Of a stretch of DNA of 64,000 nucleotides, positions 49,443 to 63,400 are shown in pieces. The first letter of the stretch is position 1. Each line of letters opens with the position of its first letter. Origin of the DNA: Psoroptes ovis (Eukaryota; Arthropoda; Arachnida; Sarcoptiformes; Psoroptidae). The stretch spans positions 1,116,001 to 1,180,000 of the forward strand of contig PQWQ01000008.1 in the NCBI GenBank assembly GCA_002943765.1, in the 5' to 3' direction. The translations under genes were made by a program, and so were the position numbers. The notes beneath the pieces were generated by a model. It ran no database searches, was not told where the DNA came from, and saw nothing but the letters and a program-made list of their open reading frames with translations.

Positions 49443-50833
49443 TAGTTGATAATACTTCGCCATTAGTAAAAGCGACATGATGACCCTATTATTAAATGAG
49501 TGTCTGGTGTTTTTTCTACGCTGATTTTTTCAACTGCTTCATAACATTCGAATAAGCCGAATGATTGATCATCATTTGAAGAGAGACCCGATTGTTTTGT
49601 TCATTGAATTTCAATGGGGAATCATTTTTCCACTCTTTCAAGTTCTTTGATTGTTGATTTTAAAACAAAATATTTGCATTTCTCGGAGTCTTTTTATCAT
49701 TTTTCGATCATGTGTGTGCTCGTGTAACTAGATACTTGAATGAAAATGAATTCAAATTAAATTGATAATTGATAATTCATTAAAATTGCTCTTTGGAAAT
49801 TCAGAGTGGAAAAAAGGTCCCATGATTCTAAATATTTGAATAAAAAAGAACAAAAACACAGATGCATGCATACAAAACATACCAACAAATGTGACAATTT
49901 AAATTCAAATTATTCAAATGATTCTTCCAAGTTTGTCTGAGGAAAATATGTTCGTTTTGAAACAGTTTGAGACATTTCTCTTTTTGGAAACATTTTCTTC
50001 TTTGAATTTTTCGTTTGAATTCTCGTTTGAATTTCTTCCTGAATTTCTTTTTGATTTCATTTGATTTCTTTGAACTGTTCTTCTTTTAAGAAAATTCTTC
50101 GTAATTGAATTGCTTTGTATTTGAATTTTAAATTCAATTTTCTTTACTTTTTGCTTCAAAACTTCAAATTAAATTTCTTCAATTTTCTTATGATTCTTAA
50201 AAGTCTTGAAACACTCATTATTGATTCACTCATTCATGACACACCATTTGTTTACTTATAATTTTTATAAGTCTCTATTTAAAAAAAAAATCATTTTCTT
50301 CCTTTCAAAATGTTTGAACTTTTGTTGCAACTAAAAATTCAAATAATTCAAATATAATTATAACCTTTTCAATACCCATTACCTTATTCATCAAAATAAT
50401 AATAATTATGCATTGAACAGTACAGAATATTGAAATAATTAAATCAAAAATTTCTGTTTCCAATTGAATATTTTTGAAATGATTTCTTCAAAATTTCTTT
50501 TAAAGTTCAATTTCTTTAAAATTTGAAAATAATTATTTTGAATCAATTCATTATTTTTGAAAGAATTCCAGTACTTTTTGTTTTATATTCGTTCCAATTT
50601 TTCAAATTTACATTTTTTTGGGGCCATATGATAATAATGAAGCCATTTGCTGGCAATGGCATTTGGCATTTAAAAAAACATTTTTTTTCAAATGATTTCA
50701 TTCGACTTGTTTCGACGGTTACTAAGGCTTTTTCATTTCTTCTTGTTGTTCTTCATATTCTACGAAATGACCAGAAAAAAATGATTCATCACTCAGTGTA
50801 TTATGTGTGTTTATCGTATTGTACACATAGATA
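49443..50833. other. Non-coding AT-rich DNA
   Basis: Pyrimidine-rich TTTGATTTC-type sequence near 49960-50160; no gene recognised. Confidence 0.5.
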
Positions 50834-50913
50834 TTAGGTTGTCCCATAAGTTCTTGCCGTTTTTCAAATGAAACACAATTGAAAAGACAGCAAGAACTTA
50901 TGGGACAGCCCAA
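50834..50913. mobile_element. TTGTCC palindrome, family B (CCCATAAG type)
   Basis: TTAGGTTGTCCCATAAGTTC and TTGCCG pair with CAGCAAGAACTTATGGGACA. Confidence 0.9.
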
Positions 50914-51872
50914 TACATAAATAGATTGATAATTCATTCATTTTGATAATGATAATAATAATAAAATGGTCAAAAAAAAGAATAATGGTCAGTCACATTT
51001 TTCGTTCAAAATTCATTGTTCATAAATGTTTTTTTGATGACTTTTTTTCCTATTGGTTTGGCTTGGTTAGTAGTTCATTTGTGAAAATATGTTTGAATAT
51101 GTTTTGGTCGAAATTATTTTCATTTTTTTTTCGTTGTTTTGTTGTGTGAATGAATCTATCAATAATTCATTCAATTGTCCATTCTATGGAAAAAATGGAT
51201 AAATAAATAAATAAATAAAAACCTGGAATTTTGTGCTTTGAAAAAATAATAATCAAAATAATGAAAATAAACAATTTTCAATTCAATACAATACAATTTT
51301 TGTGTGTGTTCCATTGAAGATTATGAATTGTTCGTTGAAATGATGACTGAGAAAAAAATTATCATCACAAAGAATTTAGATCTGCTTTTGGACCAAAAAA
51401 AAATTTGTTTATTTTTCACATATTCTTCTTTGACTTACATTCTTTAAATTTAATTTTCCTTTACTTCAATCATTCTTCTTGTACCATCATGTGTCATTGG
51501 CTGATTGAATTTGAAAATTACACAAATACAGCCATTGATAAACACATGAGAATAATGTGAAAATGATGGATGATTTCGGCAGAATATTTGATGGAAAATG
51601 CTTTTTGAATTTCGTTGTTTTTGGAACTCCTTTTTTTTCTTCATAATAAAAAATGATCAAAGGATTCTTTCACATTGATTTTTTTTTTTTGGTTCATAAC
51701 AGTGATGAATAACATGACTGTACACATAGTAATAAATGAAATGAAAATAATAATAAATAAATAAATAAATGAATTAATAAAAACTATCAAATATAATAAA
51801 TAATAATGAAAATATAAGAAGAAAAAATTCTTCAGAATTATTAACTTTAGTTTTAGCGTAGAAAAAAAAATT

Positions 51873-51954
51873 TTAGGTTGTCCGTAAAGTTCTGACCGAT
51901 TTTCATAAGCAACTCTATCGTGATTAAGCGGAATAAACTTTTCGGACAACCTAA
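51873..51954 (-). mobile_element. TTGTCC palindrome, family A, minus orientation
   Basis: TTAGGTTGTCCGTAAAGTTC, TGACCGATTTTCATAAGC; ends AAACTTTTCGGACAACCTAA. Confidence 0.92.
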
Positions 51955-54134
51955 TGACAAGAAAGAAATTAAATGAAATATTAAGAAGCAGCAGCAGTAC
52001 TATTTCATTTTCATCATCATCATCATCACTGCTGCTGCTGATGATGTTGTTGATTATTATTATTACTTTTTTTTCTTTCCATCAAAAGGGACAAAGTAGT
52101 AATAAGTAATAATAATAGAATAACATTGAATGAATTATGAAGTAATGAAAAAAATGGAATAAATAAATAAATAAATTTCATCAAAAACAATTTCTTTACT
52201 TACCATTTTTTTTCTTATTTTTCGAAATTCCTTATTTCACTCATTTCATATCATTCCATATATATATTATTCTCTATTCTTTGTCATTAATAAATTATAT
52301 TAGATTAGATTAAAAGTAAAATGTTTTTTTCTTCCATTTCTTGCCTTGCTTTCATCGTCTAAAATTGATATTTTCGTTTCGATTTGTCGTTCGTTTGTTT
52401 TCAGTACATTTGTTGTTTTGTTGTTGTTGTTGTTCGGTCGTTGTTCTTATTGCTGCAGTTGTTGTTCGTTGCTGTTCGTTTTGCCCGTTTCATTCGTCAA
52501 ATTCCTTCAATTGATTTGATTATTACCATTTTTCGTTTGTTCGGCACGGCAAAGTATAAAAATCCTAGAAATAAATGAAAAAAATTTATTATTTATAAGT
52601 AGTATTTGAGCATAGGAACATGAAACAAACAAACAACAACAAAAATAAAATAAAAATCATTGAATGATTGACGAATAATAATCATCAATGTTTGATGTCG
52701 ATGATGATGATGATGGTGATCATTGATATTTTGAAAATTTCAAAATTACAAAGTCGAAAATCCTACAAAGGAATTTTGATGTTGTTTTCGTTCAAATTCT
52801 TTTGTTATTTTCTCGTTTGTTTGTTTGTTTGCTTTGGCTGCAACAAAACATTGCTTGAAAATTATAATCATAATAATAAACAATTTGAAATTGGCAAAGT
52901 TAAAAATAAGATTACCATTTGTTATATACCAGGGTTTTTTTTTCTATTTCCAAAAGAAATAATAATACTTTTTCTTCAAGGAATCAATGTTTTATTTTCC
53001 AAGAATTCTCAAAGAATTTCGCTCAGTAATATTAATATTAATAATAATAATCATCATAATGAATTGGAATTCAATTCTTGAAAATTTTTGTTTTTTTTCT
53101 CTCTCCTCATTTTTTTTCTGGGTCTTGGAAATTCCGAAATTCTTTTTCTCCTTAAAACATTGAATTCTATGATATGTAATTTCATTTCATTTTTTTCTTC
53201 GTATTTTCTCCGTATTTTCGATTAAAACCAATGAACCAAATTAATTAAATTATATCTATGAACAGAATGAGAAAGAAAATAGAAACAAAATAATAATAAC
53301 ATACAGTGAGATATGAAAAATATAGATACTTACTTGCAATATATGGATTGGTCAACATCAACATCAGCAGCAGCGGCAGCAACAACACCCGCCATCATTG
53401 TCTATGTTTTTGGCCGACCAAAATTTCTAATTGATTCACTATTTATTTTATCATTTTTTTTCGGCTAACATTTTGATGGCTCAGAATTTTCGATTCATTT
53501 GAACAGCGCCAAAAAAAAAAACGAATAATAAATAATAGTTTTTTCATTGTTGATTCATTATTATCATTATTTCTTCATCATTCGTTTCATTAATAATAAT
53601 AATAATGACGATGATGATGATGATGATAATAAAATTATTACATTTTCGAAACCAAAAAAAATATTTTTTTCTTCGTTATTTTTCTCTTTTTGTTGCAATC
53701 TTATTTCTGCTTCTTTGAACATTATTAGTCTGATATTATATATCCGAATTGTGAAGGTTTAATTATTGTTATTATTTGTTTGTTTGTATTATTTGGCTGG
53801 TAACTATTATTATTTCATTTATTTTCCATTTACAATTATTCATTTTTTTTCTAATTCTTGGTTATTTTTCATACCCAAAAAAATTTCCGGCTGATTATCA
53901 CTATTATTATAATCAAATATTAGTTTTTAGAGAGAATTCAATGTTGTAATAATAATAACAATAATAATAATTTTGCTTGATGTGTTGAAAACAATATATG
54001 ATATAAATGAATGTGTTTTTGATATGAAACAATAATCATGTTATTACAATAAATAATAATAATAAGAAATTCATTTTTCCATTTGGTTTTCTAATTTAAT
54101 ATTTTTTTTTTTTTTTTTTTTTTTTTGGATAATA
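51955..54134. other. Non-coding AT-rich DNA with trinucleotide repeats
   Basis: TTG, CAG, ATC and AAT short repeats (52010-52035, 52408-52432, 53038-53051, 53591-53622) and long T runs; no gene recognised. Confidence 0.5.
54102..54126. repeat. 25-bp poly(T) run
   Basis: Uninterrupted T run directly before a family A palindrome at 54135. Confidence 0.9.
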
Positions 54135-54216
54135 TTAGGCTGTCCGAAAAGTGCTGGCCGATTTTCATGAACAACTCTTTCGTGATTAAGCGGAACGAAC
54201 TTTTCGGACGACCTAA
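54135..54216 (-). mobile_element. TTGTCC palindrome, family A, minus orientation
   Basis: TTAGGCTGTCCGAAAAGTGC, TGGCCGATTTTCATGAAC; ends CTTTTCGGACGACCTAA; TA on both sides. Confidence 0.92.
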
Positions 54217-55594
54217 TATTTTTTCTATCCAGAAAATAATGATAATAATTTTTTTTTCTGTGTTCATTTCACATTTCAGAATTTCAAAGAATGGAACAAT
54301 AATTTTTCTTTTTAAATTATGAGCATTATTATTATGTGGAGACCAAAAAAAATTGTAATAAAAATGAAATGTATGAAAAATTGTTTCAACATCCCACATC
54401 ATTTCATTTCATTTTTCAACAGCTGATTAAACATTATTTACTTTTAATTAATGGTTTTTTATTTGCTGGCTCTCTGTTTTTCACTGTAGTGTGGTCTAAG
54501 GCTTGGTGCTCATTGGTGGTTGTTGGTGTGTTTGCAAGTTACACAGAATTTGAATTTGAATTGATAAATATGGTCGGCAGTCTTTGGTCTGATGATTTTT
54601 CCAAATTTCTTTTTTCGTCATTTTGAGCTGCTTTATTCAATTTTACATTGAGTTCATTTTACATTCATCAGTGTGTCTTGGTGTATGTCTGATGAATTTA
54701 TTATCATTTGAATTTGAACATTTTTCTGATATGGTCACAAATTGATCTCATTTCAATAATTTCAATAAATGCATCGTATCGTATCGTATCCTCATATGTT
54801 TGTCTTCAACTTTTAATATCAATTTTTCAATTGAATTCATTTTTCAATTGAAAAATTGAAATGAAATGAAAAAATCATTTGTTTCAATTCATTTGATGCT
54901 TTCAATTTTGAATTTTCAATTCAATTTTTCAATTCTTACCATTTCAATTTTCAATTTTTCAATGAAATAGTTTTGTTATTTTCTCTCAAACTACTTATTC
55001 AATTTTAAATTTCACTTTTTTTCATTGGAAAATATTCATTTTTAGTGTTCCATTTTCCTTTTATCATTACCATAGAATATAGCGGGCCATACAAAAAAAA
55101 AAAAAACATTGATATTCATATTCTTCATTTTCTTACAGAATCACATTTATGATTTCAATTTTTGAATTCTTCTCTACAAAATAAGAGATGTGTATGGGTT
55201 TGCAATTGAAATTCACTGATGATGATGATGATGATGAAGATGCACCAATGTATATTCATGTACAAACACTTTTGACTATCAAAATATAGATGATAAAGAC
55301 AATAATAATAATGATGAAATGATGGTGAAAATGTTTTTTTTTTCTTTCTTCATTTTCTCATTTTTATTTCATTTTAAATTTTCATTTTTTTTCCATGTTT
55401 GAATATTCTTATTCGTGATCAGAATTCTTATTACAATCTTATAATAATCATTATGTATATTGGTTCAAAGAGAGAGAGAGAGTAGTATATATTTTGTTTC
55501 TTCAATTTTCTTCAATTCATTTTTTCATTTTTGCTCGAAAAAAAAACGAATGAAATATACTTGAAAATGTTTTGGAAAAATTTTCGATGAAATA
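54217..55594. other. Non-coding AT-rich DNA
   Basis: AATTGAAA/TTTCAATT-rich sequence (54820-54970), a GAT run (55217-55237) and GA repeat (55471-55482). No gene recognised. Confidence 0.5.
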
Positions 55595-55674
55595 TTAGAT
55601 TGTCCGAAAAGTTCATTCCGTTCATTCAACAGAGTTGCTCATGGAAATAGGCCAGAACTTTTCGGACAACCTAA
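55595..55674 (+). mobile_element. TTGTCC palindrome, family A, + orientation
   Basis: TTAGATTGTCCGAAAAGTTC, ATTCCGTTCATTCAACAG; ends GAACTTTTCGGACAACCTAA; TA on both sides. Lies about 0.7 kb upstream of the Ten-m leader. Confidence 0.92.
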
Positions 55675-56347
55675 TATTAAAAAAAAAAAAAAAATACAAA
55701 TGTGCACAGCGATAGAACGACATTTTCATGCTGATATTATTATTATTATTTCATATATTTCTTGAAATGCCATGGTGAATGCTTAGGACAAAAAAATGCA
55801 AACCAGCCATTTTTTGCTTTTTCGTTTTATCAAAATTTTTATTTGTATAAGCATCAATAATAAATTCTTGTGAGATGATGATGGCGATGGTGATCATCAT
55901 CATCATGATGATCATGATAATACAAATTTATTTTTTCTTCTCTCCTCTCGCCAAAGAGTGAAAAAAAATTAACCATGTGGAATAATGGATTCAATAAAAT
56001 ATAACCCATAGACGATCATAATAATAATAATAATAAACTATCAATGATTTTAAAGGGGAGAAAAACGAAAAAATGATAATTTACAGCCATTTTTGAGTTG
56101 ATTTTCAATGAAAATTATTTGTTTCAAATTTTAAATTTTCAAAATTTTGAAAACTTTTTGAATTTTGAATTGAATTTTCGGAAGATTTTGTCAAAATTTC
56201 AAAATTTTCAAAATTCAAATTTTGAAAATTCGAACGGAAAAAACCCCAAAACATAAACATTCGATTTTTTTTCGCACCATTTCGACAGTCATTGCTTTCG
56301 TTTTGTTTAAATAGCCGTCTAATCAATTTTCTTATCTTTGATTACAG

Positions 56348-56489
56348 CGATTCTGGTCAAAATCACCCGAATTGGAATGCCAAAATGGAATTCAGTCAAT
56401 GATTTTCGATAAATGATCCATTCTTGAAATCATCGATTGTCACTTTTTTTTTCGGGTTCGATATCTTTGCAAATATCGCGTTTAACGAA
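56348..56489 (+). promoter_or_regulatory. Ten-m: Ten-m 5' leader exon segment with short upstream ORFs
   Basis: A good acceptor, CTTTGATTACAG at 56336-56347, precedes about 142 nt before the chosen start. The segment holds short upstream ORFs (for example ATGCCAAAATGG at 56376, ending TAA) and stops in the Ten-m frame, so it is probably untranslated leader spliced to an upstream exon. Confidence 0.5.
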
Positions 56490-57448
56490 ATGATGGAATC
56501 AATGAGCAGATTTGGCCGTAGTATTGGCCGCCATCCAATGCCTATACCACAATCAGAAGATTCAGAAACTGATGAATATAATGTCATCGATTCTGATCGT
56601 CAATATGAACGTATTGGTGATCGTGGATCATCATCTACTGGTACTACATCATCATCACGTTCATCATCTAATCATAATGCAAATAATAATAATAATATCA
56701 GTAACAATAATAACAATAATGGTACGAATACAATTGTTGATCCATTAATATTATCACAAAATGTTCATCATATACATAATATACATTTGTTTAATAATCA
56801 AACTAATCATCAAAATCAAAATAATAAGTCATCATCACCATTATTATCAGTTGTAAATAAACAACAACAACAACCGCAACAACATTTATCATCAACGATA
56901 TCAGCGGCAACGCAATCACCACATCCGACACATTATGCTGAATCGGCAATATATCAACGTAGATCTCGTGGTAACACAAATAATAGCTCGAATTTAGTAT
57001 CACCAATCGATGATGAATCACCACCGCTGATATCTGAATCGAAATTATTTATTTCTGGTCTACAAAATGGTAATTCATTGATTGATCATCATCAGCAGCC
57101 GCAATCAGGTTGGAAATCGCAGCAATCAACATTAGAATTTGGTCACTTAAATAATGGTAACGCGAATAACCTAACAACGACGATGACACATCCACAAAAC
57201 ACTACAATTTTAACCAATTTAGATTCAGCGACAACGATATCGCAAGCTACGACCACAACTACGTCATTACAGCCTCAGCAACAGCAAATGATGGCAGCAC
57301 CAGTCTATGAAACAGCATGTTTAATGCGTACATCGTCCGGTTCATTGTATATACCAAGTGATAATAATAATAAAGGAGCTTCATTTCATAAAACGGATTT
57401 TATGACGCCCGGTGTCGGTGGTGGTGGTACACTGAAAAAATTTGATCG
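56490..57448 (+). CDS. Ten-m: Ten-m coding exon 1: N-terminal cytoplasmic domain
   Basis: Encodes residues 1-319 plus two bases of codon 320. It is low-complexity (Asn, Gln, Ser, His runs) with an acidic start [15 protein letters not shown] and a conserved patch [12 protein letters not shown] at about 273-284. Ends at CG|GTAAGT (phase 2). ATGATGG at 56490 is the likely start. Confidence 0.9.
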
Positions 57449-60400
57449 GTAAGTATTCGTATCAAGCCTTTTGTCACCGATGGGCGCCATCCAGGCGGCC
57501 ATTGAGCCCAGAGTGTATAACCCTTTATGATAATGTTCAGGGATTTTTCTAATACTTCATTTTTTCAATCATCAGATTGCCGATGATTGGTGGCGCTGGT
57601 GGTAATGGTATGATGAACCATCACCCTCATCATCCACATCAATATCATCATCATTTTAATAGTCATTTTACTAATCCTAACAATACAACAATAACAACCG
57701 GAGGATCAACATCATTATCATCATCAACGACAACAACAACAGCCGCAGCAGCAGCTCGTAGAAGATCAAGATCAACAAAATTAAATGGTACAACCAATAA
57801 CCTTAGAAAATTATTATCAATGAATTGGAATTGGAAATATATTGCAATCATATTCATATTGCTTTCGATGGCATTATTAATTGCAATTACATATATTCTA
57901 AGTATGTATTATGTCTTATCATTAGATTGGAATTCAATTTGAATCAGATTTAATTGTTTTCTGGCTGTTTGTTTGTTAGTGACAGTGATTAAAGTTTCGA
58001 ATCGTAGTTTTAAAGTTGAATTTCGTAATTATTTGGTTTAAAATTACATTGAAAATTACGAAATTCAACTTTAAAACTACGAATTAAAACTGTAATTAAT
58101 ATTTACCAGCAAAGCCAGATGTTGATTGAGCTTTGTTTTTTGTTTTGCGCTTAATTTGCAATTAAATTGAATTGAATTAATTCTTGTAATTACATTTTCT
58201 TCAATTCGAATAGGTTCAACATTATCAACAGCAAACAATATGGCACAAAATGTTAATAATTGTCCTGTGATGGTTGATGATATATTGGAGCTTAATGCAG
58301 CTGCCGCTGCATCTGCACAGCAGCCATCTTTAGGGGTGAACAATGGTGGTGGTGGTGGTGGTATGATCGATGGTACTGGCATTGGTGGTGCTGGCAACTT
58401 TATATCTGCATCATCAGCATCGTCAAAAGGAATCATAATTAATGGTAATTATCCCTTTTTGATTGTTTTTACGATTTAATTGTTTGTATGTTTGAAATGT
58501 ATAACCCTTTGAATACCAGCCTTTTTGGGCGTCAAAGCAATTCAAAGCTTACTGGTATGTAGGGTACTTAATAGCTTATACCACTGACGAAATTGAATAA
58601 GCCTCGACGCTAAAGGGTTGTAGCCTTGTTGAGTCTTGATCTGACTGATCTGAAATCAATTCTACCTTCAAATAAGTGATTTACAAGTGACAAGTGATTG
58701 AATGAAAAATGGTCAAAATGTCTGAATTGAATTGATTGAATCCATCAAAATGTCTGACTGAATTGATTATATCCATCAATCTTTATGATGATCATAAATC
58801 ACCAATTGAAGATTTAGATCAATAGATTAGTATCATTATTGTGTGTGTATGACCTGATTCGAATTTCGAACTTGTAATGTCCATTATCATTATTGACCAT
58901 TGAATGATGGTGCGATAACAAGAAAATGATTGAAGCCATCCAATATATACTTGAAGATATTCTATCAATCAAAGAGAACATATTCAACCACAATCACAAA
59001 CCATTATCATAATATTTACCATTTATGGTTTGTTTGTTGGCCGATAGACATCTTAAATAATCATTAAATGGTGAATGATGGTTGATTGATGGAATGATGA
59101 ATACATTTGTGGATATACCTCAAATATATGGCAAATAGATTCTTGTTTTAGGTTGTCCGAAAAGTTCATTCCGCTTAATCGATAGAGTTGGTCATGAAAA
59201 TTGGCCAGAACTTTTCGGACAACCTAATAGATTCCTGTACAAATATGCCTTCGTATATTTAAGACAGTGATTCACCAACTGGTTTAGTAAATGAATAAAT
59301 AAATAAACATTCATACATACAGATAGGTCACCGATATATACACATGAATACAACATCATCATTATCATCAAGGTTAATGACAAATATTTTTATCCATATT
59401 TTACTGATCATTCATTGATGATATGATGATCGTTGTTTGTTGTTTGTTTGTTGTTGTTGTTACCATTGAATCTATCATTCATCCATCCATTCATCTATTA
59501 CAGTGATTCTCAACCTTTTTTCGGTTTTAAATACGGCACAAAAATTCAAAAATTTCCAAAATTTGGCGCCAAATCGAGTAAAGGGGTTATATTTCCGAAC
59601 ATACGCGGCACGATTTCCTGAAATTTTGCGAAACATACAAAGGTGTCGCAAAAGTGCCGCGGCATAGTCGTTGAGAATCACTGAATCTATTCATTTATTC
59701 ATTCATCTATTCATCTATTTATTCATTAATGTCGATATCATTAATGATATAATTACCATTGACATATTTACATTTGTGTCTATGAGTGTGTATGTGGATA
59801 TTGAATGACATTATTATCATCTATTTATTTCAATTTTGACCATCTTTTCTTATTCATTTTCTGACCATTATCAGCTATTTAAAATGTTCGAAGAAAAAGA
59901 AAAAAATGGACATCATAGATTATATCATTATTATCATTGAATTTTTCAAAATAAATATGAGCCAAATATGTATATTTGAAAATATGAATTTGCCGTCAAT
60001 CGAAATGAAATGAATTGAAATCAAAAATTCAATGATAATTGAATCTTATCTTATCTTATAACGTTCATAAATGACATCGTATTTCTACATAAAGATACGA
60101 CATCGAGATTTCGAACATTTTCTATGGTGGAAAATATTCACCATAAACAAACCAAATGGCGATTATTTCTTTGATGATCATCATGTCTTTGATGTTACAC
60201 ATATTACGGCCGATTGCTTAAAGCATTGGTCTCTCTGTGTGTGTACCAATTTACGAATTTGTCTGCCTGTTTGTATTAGGTTGTCCCATAAGTTCTTGCC
60301 GTTTTTCGAATAAATGAAAAATTTAAAAAACGGCAAGAACTTATGGGACAACCCAATACATTGAAATGTCACATGGTCATCATCATCCAATGAATGAATG

Positions 60401-63400
60401 ATGAGGATAATCATAATGACCAATGATAATCACCGATAATTATGACCAATCACGTAGTGTTCTGCCGAATTCGACAGAATTCGGCGCGATTCCTGTGTTA
60501 ATATGTGTGTGGGAGACCCTGATATAATATGAATTAATTCTGGGGCTTTATTCTTGAAATGATTATATCATTTGACCATTAGATGATCATAATAATGATG
60601 ATGGTTGTCCAACAATTATTATCTTGTTTTTTAAATTTAGTTTAGATTATCACCAAACATAATAATAATCGCAATTATTCGAAGCCCAAGATTGTTTAAA
60701 TATTTATTAACCATCATTATTCATCTATGGGTCATCACTACTATACATTCGAAATAACAATGTATCAAGCGATGATTCGGTAATTGGCCGCGGCCTATTA
60801 ACGGTGGCAGTTCTGACAACTATGGCGGCGGTGATGTTATCTGGTGGCGGTAGGGGTATTGAAGGTTCGGTGAATTTGCCAAAATCTCATCTGATATATG
60901 TGTGTATCATCATCAAAGACATCAGACCAAGGCCATCGAACATATCGGCCATCATAATATTACCACCATGATTATGATAATGACCATTTTCGGTCATAAA
61001 TAAATCCTTTCGATTTAAGTCCAAAAAAAAAAATTCGTGATCAATTAAAGTATTCAGACGGCAATTTAATCCTTTTGGTCATTAACAGAAACTAATTCCG
61101 AATCGGTCCATCGAAACAAGAAAAATAAGAAATATTTAACCATTCATGTCCAATAGAGTCCAATGTATTTGTCCACTCACATCGTGAGTCACAACATTGG
61201 TCCATGCATTTTCCAGGGACAATAGACCAGGGATTATATGTGTGTCAAACCCTTTGCGTTCTACAGGCGCTTCTTGGGCGCCGCCAAAATGTAATCGTAT
61301 GACCGAACAGTGCTGATTCACGACGAATGCAAAAGTGTTTACCCAAATTACAAGGATGAAATAACAATTTCAAACCCCAAAACTAATAACATCTATAATT
61401 ATCAGGATAATTATAACGATAATTACGATGTATTCCTTATTAGTTTTTTCCCTGTCAAAAAAATTCTTAATTAACATTGGGGTGTCCGAAAAGACTTTTC
61501 GTATTGAATCAATGGTAATGTCCCATTGAAAATCAGCCAGAACTTTTCGGACAACCCTAAATTTTGCCATTTCTTACAATGAATTTGGTCCAAAAAACAG
61601 AAAAACAAAGCAGAAAAATTCAAATCAAATCACGTTCCATGATTATCATTATTATTATCATCAGCATCATTGATTACAATGTCCGGTGATATATATGTGT
61701 GTGTGCGTGTGTACCATGTCTATGATTAAATTTTTTTTTACTTAATTTTGAACCAAATTCAAAATGATAAATACCCAGTGATATATGCGTTTTGAATCCG
61801 ATGGGTAACATGCGATTTTCTTCAAAAAAAAAAAAAAAATTCGAAATTCAAAACGTGTTCCATGTTCTTATCTCATATCAAGAATAATTATTCCTGATAT
61901 TCTTGATATAATGTGATTCTTGGGTCCAAAAAACAGACAAGAACCGACGATTGACACAGATAAGAATTTCCCCAAATTCCAAATTGCGATTAATTACGGA
62001 TGCACCCAGAATCCTTGCATGTTCCGGGAATCCCATGTTGTTTCAATGAGAGAACAGTTGCCGTTATCTTATCTTGATCTTAAACCAAATTAACTTTGAT
62101 CGCAATTTCTTTTGAATAGATCAAAGTTAATTTGAGTTTAATGATGTTTAATTAGAATAATTAAGCTTAATTATGAATAATTTCTAAATTCTTGGATCAT
62201 TCTTTGTCAATTTCATCTGGGAAAATGTTTTCTCAGAAATTTCAATCACGTAATTTGAAAATCGGATTTTTTTCCTAAGAATTTTTGAAGAATCTTTGGA
62301 ATTTTAGCCGAAAATTAATCGATTTTTAATTAAGCAATTGATTAATTGACTAATTAGCAATTTTGATATCAAGGACTTGGTTCAAGAATTTCTTTGTTTC
62401 AAATTTTAAATTTTGAAACTTTTTTCTCGTTATTTAATTGATTAGATCATAATACACCATCGTCATTGATACCGACAACGCCATCATATGTTAATATACA
62501 ATTATCGAAACCATTCAAACAACGTGTGCCTTCATTCGGTTATTGGCATTTACATTATAATCAAATTGAACCGAATCTAATAAAATTTAATCTTAGTCTA
62601 TTATCATCAACAATGTCAGCTGCTGCGGCAACAGCAAATAGTCCATCAATAATTGCCATTTATGGTAATCATAATCGTCCAGCAACACATACACGTTATG
62701 ATTTTGTTGAATTTATTGATCGTAATATTTATAATGGTCAACAACCGCAACAATATCAACAACAACAGCCATATTTACAACGTTTAAAACGTTCGAATGA
62801 TCATTATTATCATCATATGATGATCAATAACAATAATAATAATATAATACAAAAAGAATTTACAAAATATTTAGACAATGGTTTATGGTATTTAACCATT
62901 TATAATGATGCACAAACACCGATTGATTTAATCATAGAATTATCATTATCAGCAAATGATGATATTAATAATAAATGTATAAATAATTGTAATGATCATG
63001 GTATTTGTATTAATGGTCATTGTAAATGTGATCCCGGTTATAATGGTTTGAATTGTGATCAATTATCATGTCCAATATTGTGTTCTGGTCGTGGACAATA
63101 CTCGAATGGTGAATGTATTTGTAACCTAGGTTATAAAGGTAAAGAATGTCAACTACGTATTGATGAATGTGAATCACCTAATTGTAATGGACATGGTGAT
63201 TGTTTGGATGGACATTGTCAATGTTTTGCCGGTTATAAAGGTGAACATTGTGAAAATGGTAAGTTGTTTTTGTGTAATTTGATTTGATTTTAAATGATAA
63301 TTGTCGATTTGATCCGATTTAGTCGATTGTATGGATCCGAAATGTTCCGGCCACGGTCACTGTATATCGGGTGTTTGTATTTGTGGTAAAGGATGGAAAG

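Larger units (their letters stand above)
58445..62445 (+). other. Ten-m: Ten-m intron 3 (4.0 kb)
   Basis: GT-AG intron far longer than its neighbours. It holds three TTGTCC palindromes (59148, 60276, 61479), a hAT-like relic (59501-59683), a possible piggyBac-like relic (58503-58620), two simple dyads (60464-60485, 62086-62134) and a short GC-rich patch near 60786-60870. I see no coding exon in it. Confidence 0.8.

Noticed and set aside
49914..50159. Lys/Asn-rich minus-strand frame
   Set aside because: Pure low-complexity from TTTGATTTC-type repeats.
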